Assembly (NCBI GenBank): GCA_917880885.1
Contig: OU862910.1
Coordinates: forward strand, 22,642,710-22,706,709
Direction: 5' to 3'
Origin: Limnephilus marmoratus
Taxonomy: Eukaryota > Arthropoda > Insecta > Trichoptera > Limnephilidae
Length of the DNA stretch: 64,000 nucleotides
A program made the position numbers and the translations under genes. The stretch's first letter is position 1; each line of letters opens with the position of its first letter. The notes under the pieces are model-generated. The model ran no database searches, was not told the origin of the DNA, and saw only the letters and a program-made list of their open reading frames with translations. Of the stretch, positions 1 to 11,334 are shown piece after piece.

Positions 1-424
1 GAAACATGTTAGGCTACTTCCAAAGAGGTATACAAAAAAGTCCTTTTTTACAAGATCTTTGACAGATTTGGCGTACCTTTTCGTGATCGCGAATCGGGCA
101 CGCTTTTTTAATGAACATTTTAATCAAACACATTTATTTTGTTTCCTAATCCGTTAATTAAACCGTTAAAATGAATTAGGTCACTCGTGCGTATCTTTAA
201 TGGTGTTTTTATTAATTTGATAATATTTTGAAAGTTGTACAATTGGATTCTTTGATTCGTCTTGACATTTTCTTAAATTAATAATACTTCCTAATTTAGA
301 GAGTTTCATTAATAGAATTTTTGTAGCTGTACTCGGAGAATTGTAAATACTCGATCTAGTTATGTGTACCAATGAAAATAAAAACAATTTTCGAAGTCGA
401 CCTGTCAAGGGCTGAGTTCGCATC
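1..424. other. No gene or repeat recognised
   Basis: AT-rich flanking sequence. No coding or structural signal could be supported before the SINE-like segment that follows. Confidence 0.5.
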
Positions 425-585
425 GCGTCTGTGTCCCACCCAGGCGTGGTGAGTTCAATTCCTCAGCTGATGTCCCCCTTCACGACATAAGCGACATTTT
501 TCGCTTATTAACTTGGTGGTAGAAGATTTTTTAATATTGTCAGGTTATTCATACGTAGTCCGGAAAGGTTTGGCTTTCTTTTAAA
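425..585 (+). repeat. SINE-like repeat, family 2, copy 1
   Basis: This segment contains a pol III B-box-like AGTTCAATTCC at 452-462. It is followed by a body that recurs at 28290-28395: a shared CCTCAGCTG/CCTCGGCTG, then CGACATTTTTCGCT against TACATTTTCCGCT, a GTGG...AGTAGGAGATTTT-type block, and ATTGTCAGGTTAT against ATTGTCAAGTTAT. The two copies keep order and spacing, so they are one dispersed family. The tRNA-derived head is inferred from the B box alone; no convincing A box was seen. Divergence is substantial, so this is an old insertion. Confidence 0.55.
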
Positions 586-644
586 AAAATATTTGTAAAT
601 AAATTTTAAAAAAAACATAAACAAGTGCAACCCATTGATTTCGT

Positions 645-920
645 GTTTTTTTAATGTGAAAACCGTAAGAGTCCCAACTGCTCCCAAGTCTTGGATCCAG
701 TGAGACTACGGCATCCCCAATTGGGGTATGTTGTGAGGATAAAGGTAGGTGGGAGGGGGGGAGATGGGGCAGAGTTAGGTGGAGAAGTACCTGGCTATTC
801 AGATCTATTTACCAAACACAGCTAAAACCATTTCAAGCAACGTTTCAATTCTGAATAGTGGTCTTACACCAGGGCGATACTGAGCACACCTTCCACTCTT
901 CAACGTGCCGCCAATAAGTC
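645..920 (-). repeat. tRNA-headed SINE, family 1, copy 1 (5' truncated)
   Basis: Read on the minus strand, this is the 3' two thirds of the family whose full copy lies at 37505-37920. Shared blocks are GAGTCCCAACTGCTCCC, GGCATCCCCAATTGGGG, GTACCTGGCTATTCAGATCT, CATTTCAAGCAACGTTTCAA and CACCAGGGCGATACTGAG. The element ends at an A-rich tail (T-run at 646-653 on the + strand). The tRNA-like head is missing, as in a typical 5'-truncated retrocopy. CCCCAATTGGGG is a perfect palindrome inside the body. Confidence 0.8.
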
Positions 921-1821
921 TTAAAATAAACCCACAATCCTCTAGTAAAATGGAATTCAATATTCGCTTGAGTCAAATCGCCGAAGCCTCTTTTGCTCTT
1001 GCCCCAACATTCGTTCAGTGGCCGTGTCGCTGATAAACTAGAACAATTTGACGCCAGTAATTATTAATATATTCATATAAATAAACCGTATCAAGGCACG
1101 CCAAGGATGCGAATGACCCGGCCCGGCCGGCGGCAGTAAAGATTTGTGTTCACGATAGGTGCTTTTGTATATTCAGCAAAAATACTTTAAAATGTCATTT
1201 AATAATAGAATAATTTAATGCATAACATTGGCACTTGGAATAGCAATAGGCAATAGTAATCAAGTGAGTAAAATGTATGTAACTACAATATATATTTTTA
1301 AATTAACCATTACAATGAAAATCATTTTAAAGAGACCCTGTGAAGTAGTGTGAAGCCTTTGTAGTGGTGTACTGGATGGATCAAAAATTATCTAATTTGA
1401 CGGTTTTTGTTAGGAAGAGTGAACAAAAAAGCATAAAAAACGTTGTCGAATTGATTACAATATATTTTTTAAAAGAAACTTATTTGTTCAAAATATAAAC
1501 ATAATTGTTATTTATTTACTTATTAAGAATATTTTTTTATTATTGTTGTTTTTTTTAATCTAGCCTTAATTTTTAATAAAAGTTTAAAAAAATTTTGTTG
1601 AAGTTTTCCGTATAATTTTTTTAAATGTGTTTTGAATTCTTTTGCTATTTTTATGGGATCTTATATTTTCTTGCAATGTATTAAAGAAGTTTGTTCCTAG
1701 GTATTTGTGGTTCTGTTAACCAAAGTTTTTTTTTTTATTATGGGAATCGGTAACATGTGTTTTTGCCTGTGATTTTGCTTTCTTATATGTATATAATATC
1801 TTTGGGCATTTGCGTATGAGA
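921..1821. other. Unassigned AT-rich DNA
   Basis: No coding exon, RNA gene or recognisable repeat was seen. A short GC-rich patch around 1110-1130 (CGGCCCGGCCGGCGG) stands out from the AT-rich background. Confidence 0.5.
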
Positions 1822-2085
1822 GGAGTCGTCCATTAATCACGTGATGTTTTTTAGCAACTTTTTACCCCCCTCCCCCCCCCCCCTCCTGGTGAATGTGGTG
1901 AGATTTTAGACTAATCCCCCCCCCAAATCACAATTTTATTTAGTGCAAAGTATTTTTAAATTTTCAGAATATTATCACGAAAAATAAAAAAAGCGATATC
2001 TCATTATAACCCCCCCCCCCCCTCGTGATATTTCGTGATTTTTTCCGACCCCCCCCCCCCCCTCACGTGATTAATGGACGACCCC
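1822..2085. mobile_element. MITE with GGGGTCGTCCATTAATCACG termini, copy 1 (PIF/Harbinger-like)
   Basis: A 264-bp element with terminal inverted repeats (GGAGTCGTCCATTAATCACG at the left; its complement ends GACGACCCC at 2085). It is flanked by a 3-bp direct repeat AGA (1819-1821 and 2086-2088). A second copy of 265 bp lies at 32840-33104 with flanking TAA. A 3-bp target duplication fits PIF/Harbinger MITEs; family naming is inference. Inside are four poly-C clusters (about 1863-1886, 1917-1925, 2010-2024, 2049-2062) in the same order in both copies. No transposase is encoded. Confidence 0.85.
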
Positions 2086-3759
2086 AGAGGGTGTTCCAAG
2101 CTAGTTAGACAAAAAATTTTGAAACTTTCGATACTTTCGGTGTACATAAATATATTCAAATGATTCCTCTTTTAATTGGTTTTCCTGTAATTGGATTGTA
2201 AAAGGTGAAAAGGAATAAAAGTAAATAACAATAATTAAAACACAGAAACAATGGAACATAAATAAGAAATAATATTTTCCAATAATTGATAATAATATCC
2301 GCGTTTACTTTTCGCAAGAATCTTGCAGGTAGCTTCATAATGATGGTGCTGATCTTTCCTTTTGTACTAAGTAAGTACATGGTAAGTACCAAGTACTACA
2401 AAAAAGGTTCGATCTTCATTTTACGGTCTGCCGACGTATTTCGTAATTTATGTGCAATGTGCACAAACGACCGACGGTGCATGAGCCTTGTCGATAATGT
2501 TCAGGGAACACTTTCAATAATAATGATAGCAGTCCACCGCGGCCGGTGTAAGTGGAAAAGACAGTGTAAACTTATCTCTAGGCAGCAGGGCGTACACTAA
2601 CTGGTGGCCAGACATATCCGGTACCACAAGGACAACTGGCTGTCGTTTGGGTTCGCTTTACTCTTTACTGCGAGTCTTTCTGTTCACAATACGAGTACAT
2701 TATCATACCTACTTTATAGCAGACCCACAGTGCCTATACCTTTTACACTTTATAGCATACTTACCGTCATATATTATGCTTAGTATCAGTTGGCTTACCT
2801 ACTGCTTGTCATTCAACATTCAACTCCCAGGAGTCACGACACGTCCGCATGGCCACAACTATCAGTTTAGGAAGTAGTTTCGGTTCCATTTTACCTTTGC
2901 GGAAAATCGTGATCAATTTCAGTTCCCCAACAATTATATATATTAATTTAATGAACCTTTGACACCGCTGGACTTCAATTAAAATGATTTATCGAAACAA
3001 TTGTTCCATATCCAAACTGGTTATTTCACCTCCCGCCATTGGTAATAGTTTTAAAAATATACACCAACCAAATTGTTATTTATTAACGGTTTTACGCGGT
3101 TTCGCAAGGGTGTCAATTATCTAAAAAGGGTGAAAATTTATTATTGCTTCGCAACGTTTTAGGATCACATTCTTGGATCTTTCAGGGACAAAAACAAACA
3201 AAAAATACATATCGCCTAAAGATTAAAACCCGGTTTTTAAATGGCTTTAAGCCGCGAAAAATTGGCGAAACCTGTTCTATATTTTAAAATGTCATCAGAT
3301 TTTATAGGAGCCAATGAATGCCTTTGGGTGCGAGACAATTTTCGAATGTCGAAGGTCGAGGCATGCGGACTTTTTGCGGCATATGGCGGAGTGTGGCGAA
3401 TTTCGATGTTGTGTAAGCGGTATTTTATTTATAGACCATCGATATCGATTACGTAACACTGACAGAGCAAACATGCCCAACATTGCCGCTGTGGATAATT
3501 TAAATAACAAACAATGTAATTATTCTAATAAAACTTTGGCGTGTTATCAAATTTGCATTTTACATTGCCGTGATAGTTGTTTTTCGTGTTTTTATTATAC
3601 ACTGAAAGCATCCATTGTATTAAATCTAATAAAAAAATGGTAAATGTTCTCTCTCAATAAACTTTTGTTTTGTTTTGAAAAAGTTGTACCGATTTTAAAC
3701 TATTCTGATAGGACATGAAAATAACTTATTTCTTCAGCCATTGTCAGCTCGAAACGTAA
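2086..3759. other. Unassigned DNA with short open frames only
   Basis: Open frames of 70-110 codons occur here (for example 2286-2600 and 3241-3456) but show no recognisable domain, and several overlap on both strands. I regard none as a supported gene. No RNA gene or repeat family member was recognised. Confidence 0.5.
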
Positions 3760-4752
3760 TTTGAGGTCCTGACGAAAATAATTCCCCCAGGGCCTATATC
3801 ATATTGGGGATGTTGTGTGGAGGGCCTTTTTAGGGAAAGGAAAGAGAAAAAGTTCTGGAAGGAAAAAAGTATGAGCTCCCACTGCGGTACAAAGCGATCG
3901 GTCGAGAATGATCGATTGGAGAGGTAAAAAAAGTCTCCCTCAACCACTCTCCCGATCCGGTCCGCCACACAGGAGCATGTGCCACCAAGAAGTAATTTAG
4001 AATACAATTCCACTATTTGGTCTCCATACTATAAAGCACATCAAAAACAAATTGAAAAAGTTCAACATAAATTTTTAAGGTTCATTAATTTCAAACTCTC
4101 CATATCCATTGATCAAATTAATTATGTTAACTTAATGAAAATACTTAATTTAACTGACCTATCATGTAGAAGAACCAAGAGCGATTTAGTTTTTTTATTC
4201 AAGTTGGTTAATGGATCACTTGACGCACCTGACTTAACAAAATTAATAACATTCCGAGTACCAAATCGTGACACGAGACTTCCAGAGCTGTTATTTGTTT
4301 ATCCGTCTAAAACTAACTATTTCATTAACTCCCCAATCCAAAGACTACATAGGCTTGAAAATAAATTCAGTTCCGTTGACATTTTCATTTATTCCTTACC
4401 TAAATTTATATCAGAAATTTCAAAAATTCTGATCTAAATTTTATTATTATTCTTCTAATATTGTTTTCGTTGTTATTTCTTTTTAATTCTGCTTCCTTTC
4501 TTTTAGTGTAAAGGGAGAGAAATAATAATTGGTATTTTATTATTTCTATTATTATTATGTTACACGATTGATGTAAATGCTCCAAAGGTGTAAATAAATA
4601 AATAAATAAATAAATAAGACGTAGACAAATCACACCCCATAAACCCGGACACCCCTGTTTAAGTGGCCAAACGTAACGAACCTCCTGGGGTGATCTATGT
4701 CAGGAATATTGGTTATCCAATAAATGGATCACATGTCCGCTTCCCAAATTGG
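3760..4752 (-). repeat. SINE-like family 3 (LINE-tailed), copy 1, interrupted by a LINE
   Basis: Two pieces of one minus-strand element, 3760-3990 and 4618-4752, are separated by a LINE insertion. The 3' piece holds the family hairpin (AGGCCCTGGGGGAATTATTT on the minus strand, pairing with GTCAGGACC), the AAAAAGGCCCTCCACACAA block and the CCTCTCCAATCGATCATTCT block. The 5' piece matches GGGTGCCCGG-type and TTTATTGGATAACCAA blocks of the plus-strand copy at 19708-20140. Order and orientation of the two pieces agree with that copy, which shows they were once continuous. Confidence 0.78.
3991..4617 (+). mobile_element. 5'-truncated LINE (Jockey-like) nested in a SINE-like repeat
   Basis: This 627-bp insertion encodes the C-terminal end of a LINE polyprotein up to a stop near 4437. 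It starts at LEYNSTIWSPYYKAHQKQIE and runs on through KVQHKFLRFINFKLSISIDQ. It is colinear with the longer copy at 24959-26209 (VEYNSPIWSPFYKVHSNKIE) and begins exactly where the reverse transcriptase is cut off, typical of 5' truncation. After about 160 bp of 3' UTR it ends in an (AATA)n tail at 4592-4617. AAGA at 3987-3990 and 4616-4619 is a possible short target duplication, ambiguous with the tail. Confidence 0.85.
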
Positions 4753-5350
4753 ATAATTTAAACAAAAATTCCTATAAGCTCCCTAGGTACGTCACGTCAA
4801 ACGAATGTTGTTGGCGCGTGCCTTCGAATGAAGCTTATTAATTTGCGTTTTCACTTGCAGTTTCTAAACATGTCTGCAATCGTTTATTTCTTCTCATTCT
4901 CGGTTAGGAAATAGGCAAATAGGTTTATAACGGTGACGCCAAACCCCAGCGGAATGACAAAGGCAAAGTCGTGAATGCCTGCTAATGGAGTTCTGCCTAG
5001 TGCCTGAACCTACCTATACCTGGTGCCTGACTGTGCCTGGTGTTGCATAAACACGGCCACTGCAGTTTCAGTTCGTCCGCCTCCGCCCCCGCCCTACAGA
5101 CTACAGACCTCTCTCCTTCGATACTAAATACCGCCTTTGGCTGTCAATGTAATGGCGAAGTACACGTCAAAACGAGTTTCTGTGTACAAACGTCATCGTT
5201 GCAATTTATTTTTGTAAAATAGGTTTGTACGTAGGTATGCATAAGCTTACTTTGATTTTAATAAACCGGTTAGTTGTAGATATATTAATTATTGTAATCT
5301 GTGATTTTATGGTTACCATCTATGAGCTTAATAAAAATTATCATTCAATT
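4753..5350. other. Unassigned DNA
   Basis: No gene recognised. A short run of imperfect GTGCCTGA/GTGCCTGG units occurs around 4998-5041, a minor local duplication. Confidence 0.45.
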
Positions 5351-5756
5351 TTTATAAGAAAAACACTCCTTTTATAACTTTTGAAGGTTATTCCCAGTTT
5401 ACCAACCAATTCTTATAATGATTGTTTCCAATAAAAGGGGTAATTGCCCATGATATGGAAAATAAATTAGTTGAAGATAATATTGTTAATTCTAAAATTT
5501 GAAATATGAGATTGGCTATAATGACGGTTTGACAGTAGGGCGCAATGACGGAATTGGTAACGTTGACGTCCCGGATAGACGAGAGGTTCTGGGTTCGAGT
5601 CCCAGTTGCGACCATTAGCCTTTTCTGTTTTTCTGTATCTTGTTCTCTTTCATATTTTCGTTTAGATTAATATTATTATCTTCTTCTTCAGAGATATATT
5701 ACATTGATGGGAATAACTTTCAAAAGTTATAAAAAGAGAGAGTTTTTCTTAAAAAA
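5351..5756. mobile_element. Fold-back/MITE-like element carrying a tRNA-like core
   Basis: Near-perfect inverted termini of about 46 bp lie at 5351-5396 and 5709-5756; both contain AGAAAAACAC/T and TTTTATAACTTTTGAA. Between them is a core that recurs without these termini at 5847-6140 and, decayed, at 10905-11100. The core includes a tRNA-like segment (5539-5613). The combination of inverted termini and a pol III-like core is unusual: either a SINE landed inside a MITE, or the element carries the core itself. No protein is encoded. Confidence 0.75.
5539..5613 (+). other. tRNA-like sequence with exact B box (pseudo-tRNA/SINE core)
   Basis: The segment has GGTTCGAGTCC at 5592-5602, an exact match to the pol III B-box consensus, within a perfect 5-bp T stem (CTGGG/CCCAG) and 7-nt loop. 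GGCGCAA at the start pairs with TTGCGAC at the end except at one position. An anticodon-like arm (CGTC-7 nt-GACG) would present GGA, but C replaces the invariant U33. The second copy shares the design. I read it as a tRNA-derived repeat core, not a functional tRNA gene. Confidence 0.65.
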
Positions 5757-5846
5757 TTAAATATTCACTTAGACTTTTATAAAAAGTCAATAGTTCCATA
5801 TAAATAAAATCGGATATATTTATCCGTGACGCTATCCGGGTTTCAA

Positions 5847-6140
5847 ACCAATTCTTAGAATGATTGTTTCCAATAAAAAGGGTGGGGTTGCCTATGATAT
5901 GGAAAATAAATTAGTTGAAGAAAATACTGTTAATTCTAAAATTTTAAATATGAGATTGGCTATAATGACGGTTTGACAGTAGGGCACAATGGCGGAATTG
6001 ATAAACGCACGTCCCGGATAGACGAGAGATTTTGGGTTCGAGTCCCAGTTGCGACCATTATCTGTTTCTGTTTTTCTTTATCTTGTTCTCTTTCATATTT
6101 TTGTTTAGATTATTATTATTATCTTCTTCTTCAAAAATTA
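5847..6140 (+). repeat. Second copy of the tRNA-like-core repeat
   Basis: This is a close copy of 5402-5692. It shares ACCAATTCTTA-AATGATTG, GATATGGAAAATAAATTAGT, GAGATTGGCTATAATGACGG, the tRNA-like core (5983-6056, exact GGTTCGAGTCC B box at 6035-6045), and the TTGTTCTCTTTCATATTT tail. It lacks the inverted termini that flank the first copy. The two copies lie 445 bp apart in the same orientation, suggesting local duplication. Confidence 0.8.
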
Positions 6141-7833
6141 TCATTTTTATGTTCATATAGCATCAAGGAAAAGCTTCGTTATGTGTGCTACCATTGGGAG
6201 ACAAATATATTATTAAACGAGTGGTTTACCGCAGTTTATATAAATGTCAAACCACAATGTGATTGTATTCCTTACATACTTGTTGTTGACGTTGTGTTAT
6301 CGATTTAACATTTTGATTTTATGAACAGAGAATAATAGACATTTATTTCCGTAAATCACATAATCCCGGCAGACTATTGTCAATTTAGATTTGCATTAAA
6401 CGCGACTTGGCAAGACTTGAACAAAGCATTAGTCAGTGTTACCCAATCCAATCCTGCACAAGCGGCGCCGAGAGCAGCACGCTGCAGACAGACAACTGCA
6501 GACTAATACCCTTCGCTTGGTTCAAACAACTCTACGTTTTGGGTGTGTTCTGATTTTCTAGACGGAATGCACACAAATCGCTATTGCAAGAGTGACTTAA
6601 TCATTTGTCAAAACCTTGCTTCATGCCGTAAAAGCACGGTCATTTCTTATTCAGCTTCCTCTAGATTAAAGATCAACCGATCTTAACAATCCGAGCAAGA
6701 TTGATTTACTTCACTCAATTTTAATTCAAAGAAACAATATTTTACGTAGATATTACATAAAAGCTTAAAGTGTCGCATTCAGCTTTCTCAGATAAAAGAT
6801 CGACAGATCTTAAAAATTCGATTCGGACTAATTTCAAAGACACAACTCAAATTGAAAGACATCATATTTTATTACCAACGATTAGTTGGTGTTACGCCAT
6901 CAATTTTATAATTTTTCTTCAGTCATAAACGAGATCACTGTAAATAACCGTAGCTGGTCCTCATCTAATTCACAGATGATTAGATATTGGAACGCCTGAT
7001 TAATTTTTCGATTGCATCAAATTGCCTATGACGGGCGCCGCTCCGTATTACGTAAATCTGGATGCATCTAAGGATTTCATTATTTCATCTCCTCGTTCCG
7101 TGCATTCTGCCGCCCATTCTCTCTATCGCAATGAACCATTCTGCTGCAGTTTGCAGCATGCACCCAATGCACAGGGATTTAGTGTTACAATTTGAACCGC
7201 CTCTTGTTGCATTGTGATGTAATAGTGCAAGCAAGACTGCAAGCTGCAAACTTGCCTCCGAGCATCTAACGGGGCGGGACGCCATGATCTTTACGGTACC
7301 CATCGTAAACAACTTACAAACCATTAAAACAAATATGCTACCAACGTCATCTGCATCTGTACGGTATTTTTTTTTTCATCAAAAGAACCTATCCTCAATA
7401 TCACGCTAGAATAAAACATATCTAAACGCGTATAGGTATCACCAGGCATATTTTGGGTTTCAGTCAAAATGATGCACAATACAATAATAGTAATCATTTC
7501 CTGGTATATAGTAATGTTATGCTATATTTCGTTCGGAAAAAGGGACCGATTCCGATTCACAGGTTTCAGGTATCGAATTTTTAATATTGAAGAAAAACCC
7601 TTCATTGCATCCTTTTCGAGTGTACCCATTATTACGCAAGCAAATAAAACTTTCAAATTGCAAATGGTTTTGCAAGTAGGAATTTTAATACTTTTTTCTC
7701 ATTTAGGTATTGAAACTTTTTTTGATAGTTAAAATTATACTGTTTTGGTAAAACAAAGCCCCGAAAAATGACGTTAATCAATAAATAAATACAAATAAAG
7801 AAATAAAATAATTTTTCTTTTAATTTTCTTTTA
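6141..7833. other. Unassigned DNA with an old tandem duplication
   Basis: No gene recognised. Two diverged units about 129 bp apart start at 6650 and 6779 (TTCAGCTTCCT/TTCAGCTTTCT, AAAGATCAACCGATCTTA/AAAGATCGACAGATCTTA). Short open frames (7085-7324, 7469-7732) show no recognisable domain. Confidence 0.45.
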
Positions 7834-8251
7834 ATGATTAATCAAATGAGAGAGGAGGTAAATTGGATTCCAATAAAAAAGAGACTACTATTTAATGTTT
7901 TAATTTTTGTGCCTAAAATTATGAAAAACCAAATGCCAAAATACTTTAAGGATGAAATTGTTTTTAATAGAGACATTCATAATTACGAAACAAGAAATAT
8001 AAACAGAGTTCGATTGCCACAAATGAAGAAATCAAAATCACAGAACTGCCTAATGTACAGAGGACTAAAGATGTTTGATGAAATGCCTGAAAGTATGAAG
8101 AATGAAGAAAGAATGAAAGTATTTTAAAAGAAATGTTATGCTTACTGTAAAAATATTTAAATTTATCAAATGAAATGTTACATTGTGCTTATTAGTTTAT
8201 ATTTATGTAGTATAAACTAACTCAATAATAAAAAATAAATAAATAAAAAAA
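7834..8251 (+). mobile_element. LINE 3' fragment (C-terminal tail of ORF2-type protein)
   Basis: The reading frame 7834-8127 encodes a typical LINE C-terminal tail. It contains the W-x-P-I-K-x-R segment, MPKYFKDEIVFNRDIHNYET, and RVRLPQMKKSKSQNCLMYRG followed by the F-D-E-M-P-E-S-M-K-N helix. About 120 bp of 3' UTR and an A-rich TAAATAAATAAA tail (to 8251) follow. The reverse transcriptase is absent, so this is a dead 5'-truncated copy. The tail belongs to a different LINE lineage from the one at 24959-26501. Confidence 0.75.
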
Positions 8252-9689
8252 TGTGTTACATTACGAGCTGAAAATAAAAACTTTGGCCACGCCAAAAAAA
8301 ACTTCTTTTTTGATATTTCTAAATTCATGTACAGGGAGTTAAGGGACGTATTTGACTTACTCTAAAACTAGTGATTCCTGGCTTGCATTTTCGAGTAAAA
8401 TGGAGTAATATATGTTAATGAAATTTTGGCCTTCGTTGACTTTTTTATGCTTATTTTTTTTTTTGTAAATTTTTTTCATCAAACCAAATATAAAAAAAAT
8501 CTTCCACCCATCATTACTGGTCACTCGGCCAAGAAACCGCCCAAACCCCAACCCGATCCTATTTGTCGTAATACCTACTGATTTTTTATGTTTTAAGTTG
8601 AAAAAAAACAAAATAAAATGTCACTGGAGTTAATAATTTCATCTACATTTCTTACTCCATATAATGTCAAGAAAAATTTATTAAATTAAGCAAAATATAT
8701 CCCTTAACACCTGTTTATTATGTAGTTACACTATGCAAATCAGTGAAATTATTGTTATGTTGCTACTTTTAAGAATTCTTAGAATTTACGATGTTATTGT
8801 ATAATATTATTTAAATTATCTCCTACTGAAAAACTTCTTTCGTGCAGGTTACGAAGTTCCAATGTGTAAAATATAAATCATAACAGAAAAGGCTGTACAG
8901 ATTTCACGGTAGTGTTTTCTCTTCAACAAACAGAAATTTTCTATTTTGTTGTTGGGTAATTTTGGAACACACAATTTTGTTGCAACCCCCAATTTTTTAC
9001 CTTCCTAAATAGCGCGAATCTACCCGCGTAAAATGTCTTTTAAAGGTTCAACTATCAAGAATATTTTATTTAACTGAAGCCTTCTTGAGTGATTTGAAAA
9101 TAATTGATTATGAAGTCGCACGCAGATTAATAAAGTAAACTCATTACATTTGCATGTTCGAGCAATTTCACGCTTATTTGATTTGAATGAATAAGAATTG
9201 AGGATTTGCGGTGTTGAGTGGATTCGTGAATAGAATTAGTACCTCAATAACAAACTAGAAATAGGCAATCTCAGGCGTATTATTCACATTAAACAATAAT
9301 TTGATCGTTTACGTAAATGGCTTGCTGGTCGTTTGCCTAAGGAAATTTGAACGATAAATTTACAATAATGACTGCATTACAACTTGTTTGCACCAACTGC
9401 CGATATCTGCAGGAAAATACGCAATGTGCAAAATGTTTTCTAAAATTTAAGTAGTGGTGGAAGTTGATATCGTTACTCTATTTTCAAATGCATCACTAGT
9501 AGTTATTGCTTGCTTCATCGGACCCCTTTTCCATAGTTCATTTTTTATTTGAGTTCATGGAACCGAAAATATCTTTTTATTTGCATTTTATCGGTTTGTT
9601 TCGTTTTTTTTGACAGCCAAATGCATGTCTTCATAGCTTTTGGTGGAAATCATGTGACGATCTGAAAATTGGTAATGCGCGTTTTCATA
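8252..9689. other. Unassigned AT-rich DNA
   Basis: No coding, RNA or repeat signal could be supported in this stretch. Confidence 0.45.
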
Positions 9690-9955
9690 CCACGACAAAG
9701 TAATTAAAACCTAACCTAATCTAATTAACCTAACCTAACCTAACCTTATTTTACATCTTACTATTTTTGAACAATTATTTATTGTCTTTACAGGATGTCT
9801 GTATTATTTTTGTTCCATTTTTTTGTTAGGTTAGATTAGGTTAGGTTAGGTTAAGTTAGGTTTTAGTAGATATTTTGTTTTTGTGTTTTGTCCGTAGGAT
9901 ATTTTGTCGGAGGATATTTTGTCGGAGATATTTTGTCGCGGAATGAAAAGTCGCG
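9690..9955. mobile_element. TTAGG-bearing fold-back element, copy 1
   Basis: The left arm (9705-9745) is a run of AACCT repeats; the right arm (9826-9864) is the complementary GGTTA run. They are separated by a spacer with TATTTTTGAACAATTATTTA and TTTACAGGATGTCTGT. The right flank continues with repeats of GGATATTTTGTCGG and ends near GGAATGAAAAGTCGCG. The same arms, spacer and flanks recur at 48368-48650, so this is a dispersed fold-back transposon and not a telomere remnant. No protein is encoded. Confidence 0.78.
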
Positions 9956-10904
9956 AAACCCTGAAAATTGACGTATCCATCTAAAAATTTTGGACAGAAA
10001 AAGTTGTGCAAAATTCATGACTCACTGTTCTACAGTTTTAGTTTCTTCATGCGGTCAGATTTCTGTATTATCGTTACCATTGATTTTTAATTATCTCATT
10101 CTAAATAAACATGTTCTCACACAAACTTTCCAACACAAAAAATATTATAAGCATTCATGAAGAAAAATACAAACGCATCATTAGCGTAATTGGTAGTTTA
10201 CGGTATTTGGCTACTATAGAAAGAGTAACGATGTATGCAAGTAGCAAGGTTATTCAAATAAAAGTGCATAAACTCACATTATCTATGAAGGTTGACAACA
10301 CTTGCACCGGTCAACAACAGCCGGAAGCCCTCGAAATGTTTACAACACCTGAATAAATTTGCAAGGTAAAAAATTTATTGGTTCACACAGTGGGCTATTG
10401 CAAAAAAACGTCGAACACATTTTTTGTGTCATCACCCCTATTGAACAGCCTTGTCTAGCTCTAGAAAAAAACCATTTAAAAATCTTACATCACAGTCTGG
10501 CGATTTTATTATCTTCCTCTGGTTGATATCGAATATCTAGGAATTCAACGCCTGACCAGTTCCTGGCCATAGTTCGAACATAATGAGGAGATATTCACGT
10601 GGAGATTAACGCGTCTGTGGGTATCCAAGGTCGCATGTGATTTTTTATGCATCCTAATATTCCGCCTTTATTCAACCTTGTCGCGAGTCTTCTTGTGGTC
10701 TATTTTCTTTAATAATGTCCATCTAACAATAGATTTGGGTCAGTGTGCATATTCTTTGATATAAAGTCAAGTATGGGGTCAAGATTAAGCTTTTCTTTTC
10801 ATATGAAAAGTGATTATTCAAGTGCATGAAAATCAACAGATTAAATAGGTAATTAATTTGTGATGGAGCCAATTCCTGATGTCATAGATTTCTAAAAGGG
10901 CCTT
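9956..10904. other. Unassigned DNA
   Basis: One 81-codon open frame (10111-10356), followed closely by AATAAA, has no recognisable domain; I do not call it a gene. Nothing else was seen. Confidence 0.4.
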
Positions 10905-11100
10905 AAGGCTGATATTGGTAATTCTAATGATCAGATATGAGATCTACAAAAAATGACGCAAAATAAACAGATTTCTAAGGTAGTTAAAGGCGTTATCCCT
11001 ATTAGACGGAGATCTAGAATTTGATTCCCAGTTGCGGCCGTTACCTTTTTATTGAAGTTTCAAACATATTTATTAATATTATCTTCTTTCTCGATGGTTA
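10905..11100 (+). repeat. Decayed third copy of the tRNA-like-core repeat
   Basis: Order-preserving matches to 5402-5692 include GATATTGGTAATTCTAATGA (against GATAATATTGTTAATTCTAA), ATATGAGAT, TTAGACGGAGATCTAGAATT and TTGATTCCCAGTTGCGGCCG (against TCGAGTCCCAGTTGCGACCA). A TTATTAATATTATCTTCTT tail follows. The B box has decayed. The copy runs straight into a minus-strand LINE tail. Confidence 0.6.
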
Positions 11101-11334
11101 CTTTTTAAATAATTCTAATAAATTTATTAAAGGATTTATAAGGCAAGCATTTGTTTTACGGTGTTTTTCTTTAAAAATATCACGTGTGTGCCGTGTAGGT
11201 ACTTTCAAATCTATTCTGTTCAATAATTCAGGGCAGTTAGTTATATTATTTACGATTTTATATAGCAACATCGCGTCGGAGAATTGTCTATGTACACTCA
11301 AGGTGTCAATTTTTGAAAAAAATTGTTGCATCAA
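11098..11334 (-). mobile_element. LINE C-terminal fragment, minus strand
   Basis: The minus-strand frame encodes SDAMLLYKIVNNITNCPELL followed by NRIDLKVPTRHTRDIF. This is the same tail module as SDLILLYRIMNNLIDSPAIV...LVPTRNTR in the LINE at 25.9-26.05 kb. Only about 78 codons remain; the reverse transcriptase is lost. Confidence 0.7.

Noticed and set aside
2286..2600. 104-codon open frame as a host gene
   Set aside because: No recognisable domain, no splice or conservation evidence, and an overlapping minus-strand frame.
9705..9864. Telomere or chromosome-end remnant (TTAGG runs)
   Set aside because: The runs are short, inverted, and part of a dispersed fold-back element with a second copy at 48.4-48.7 kb.
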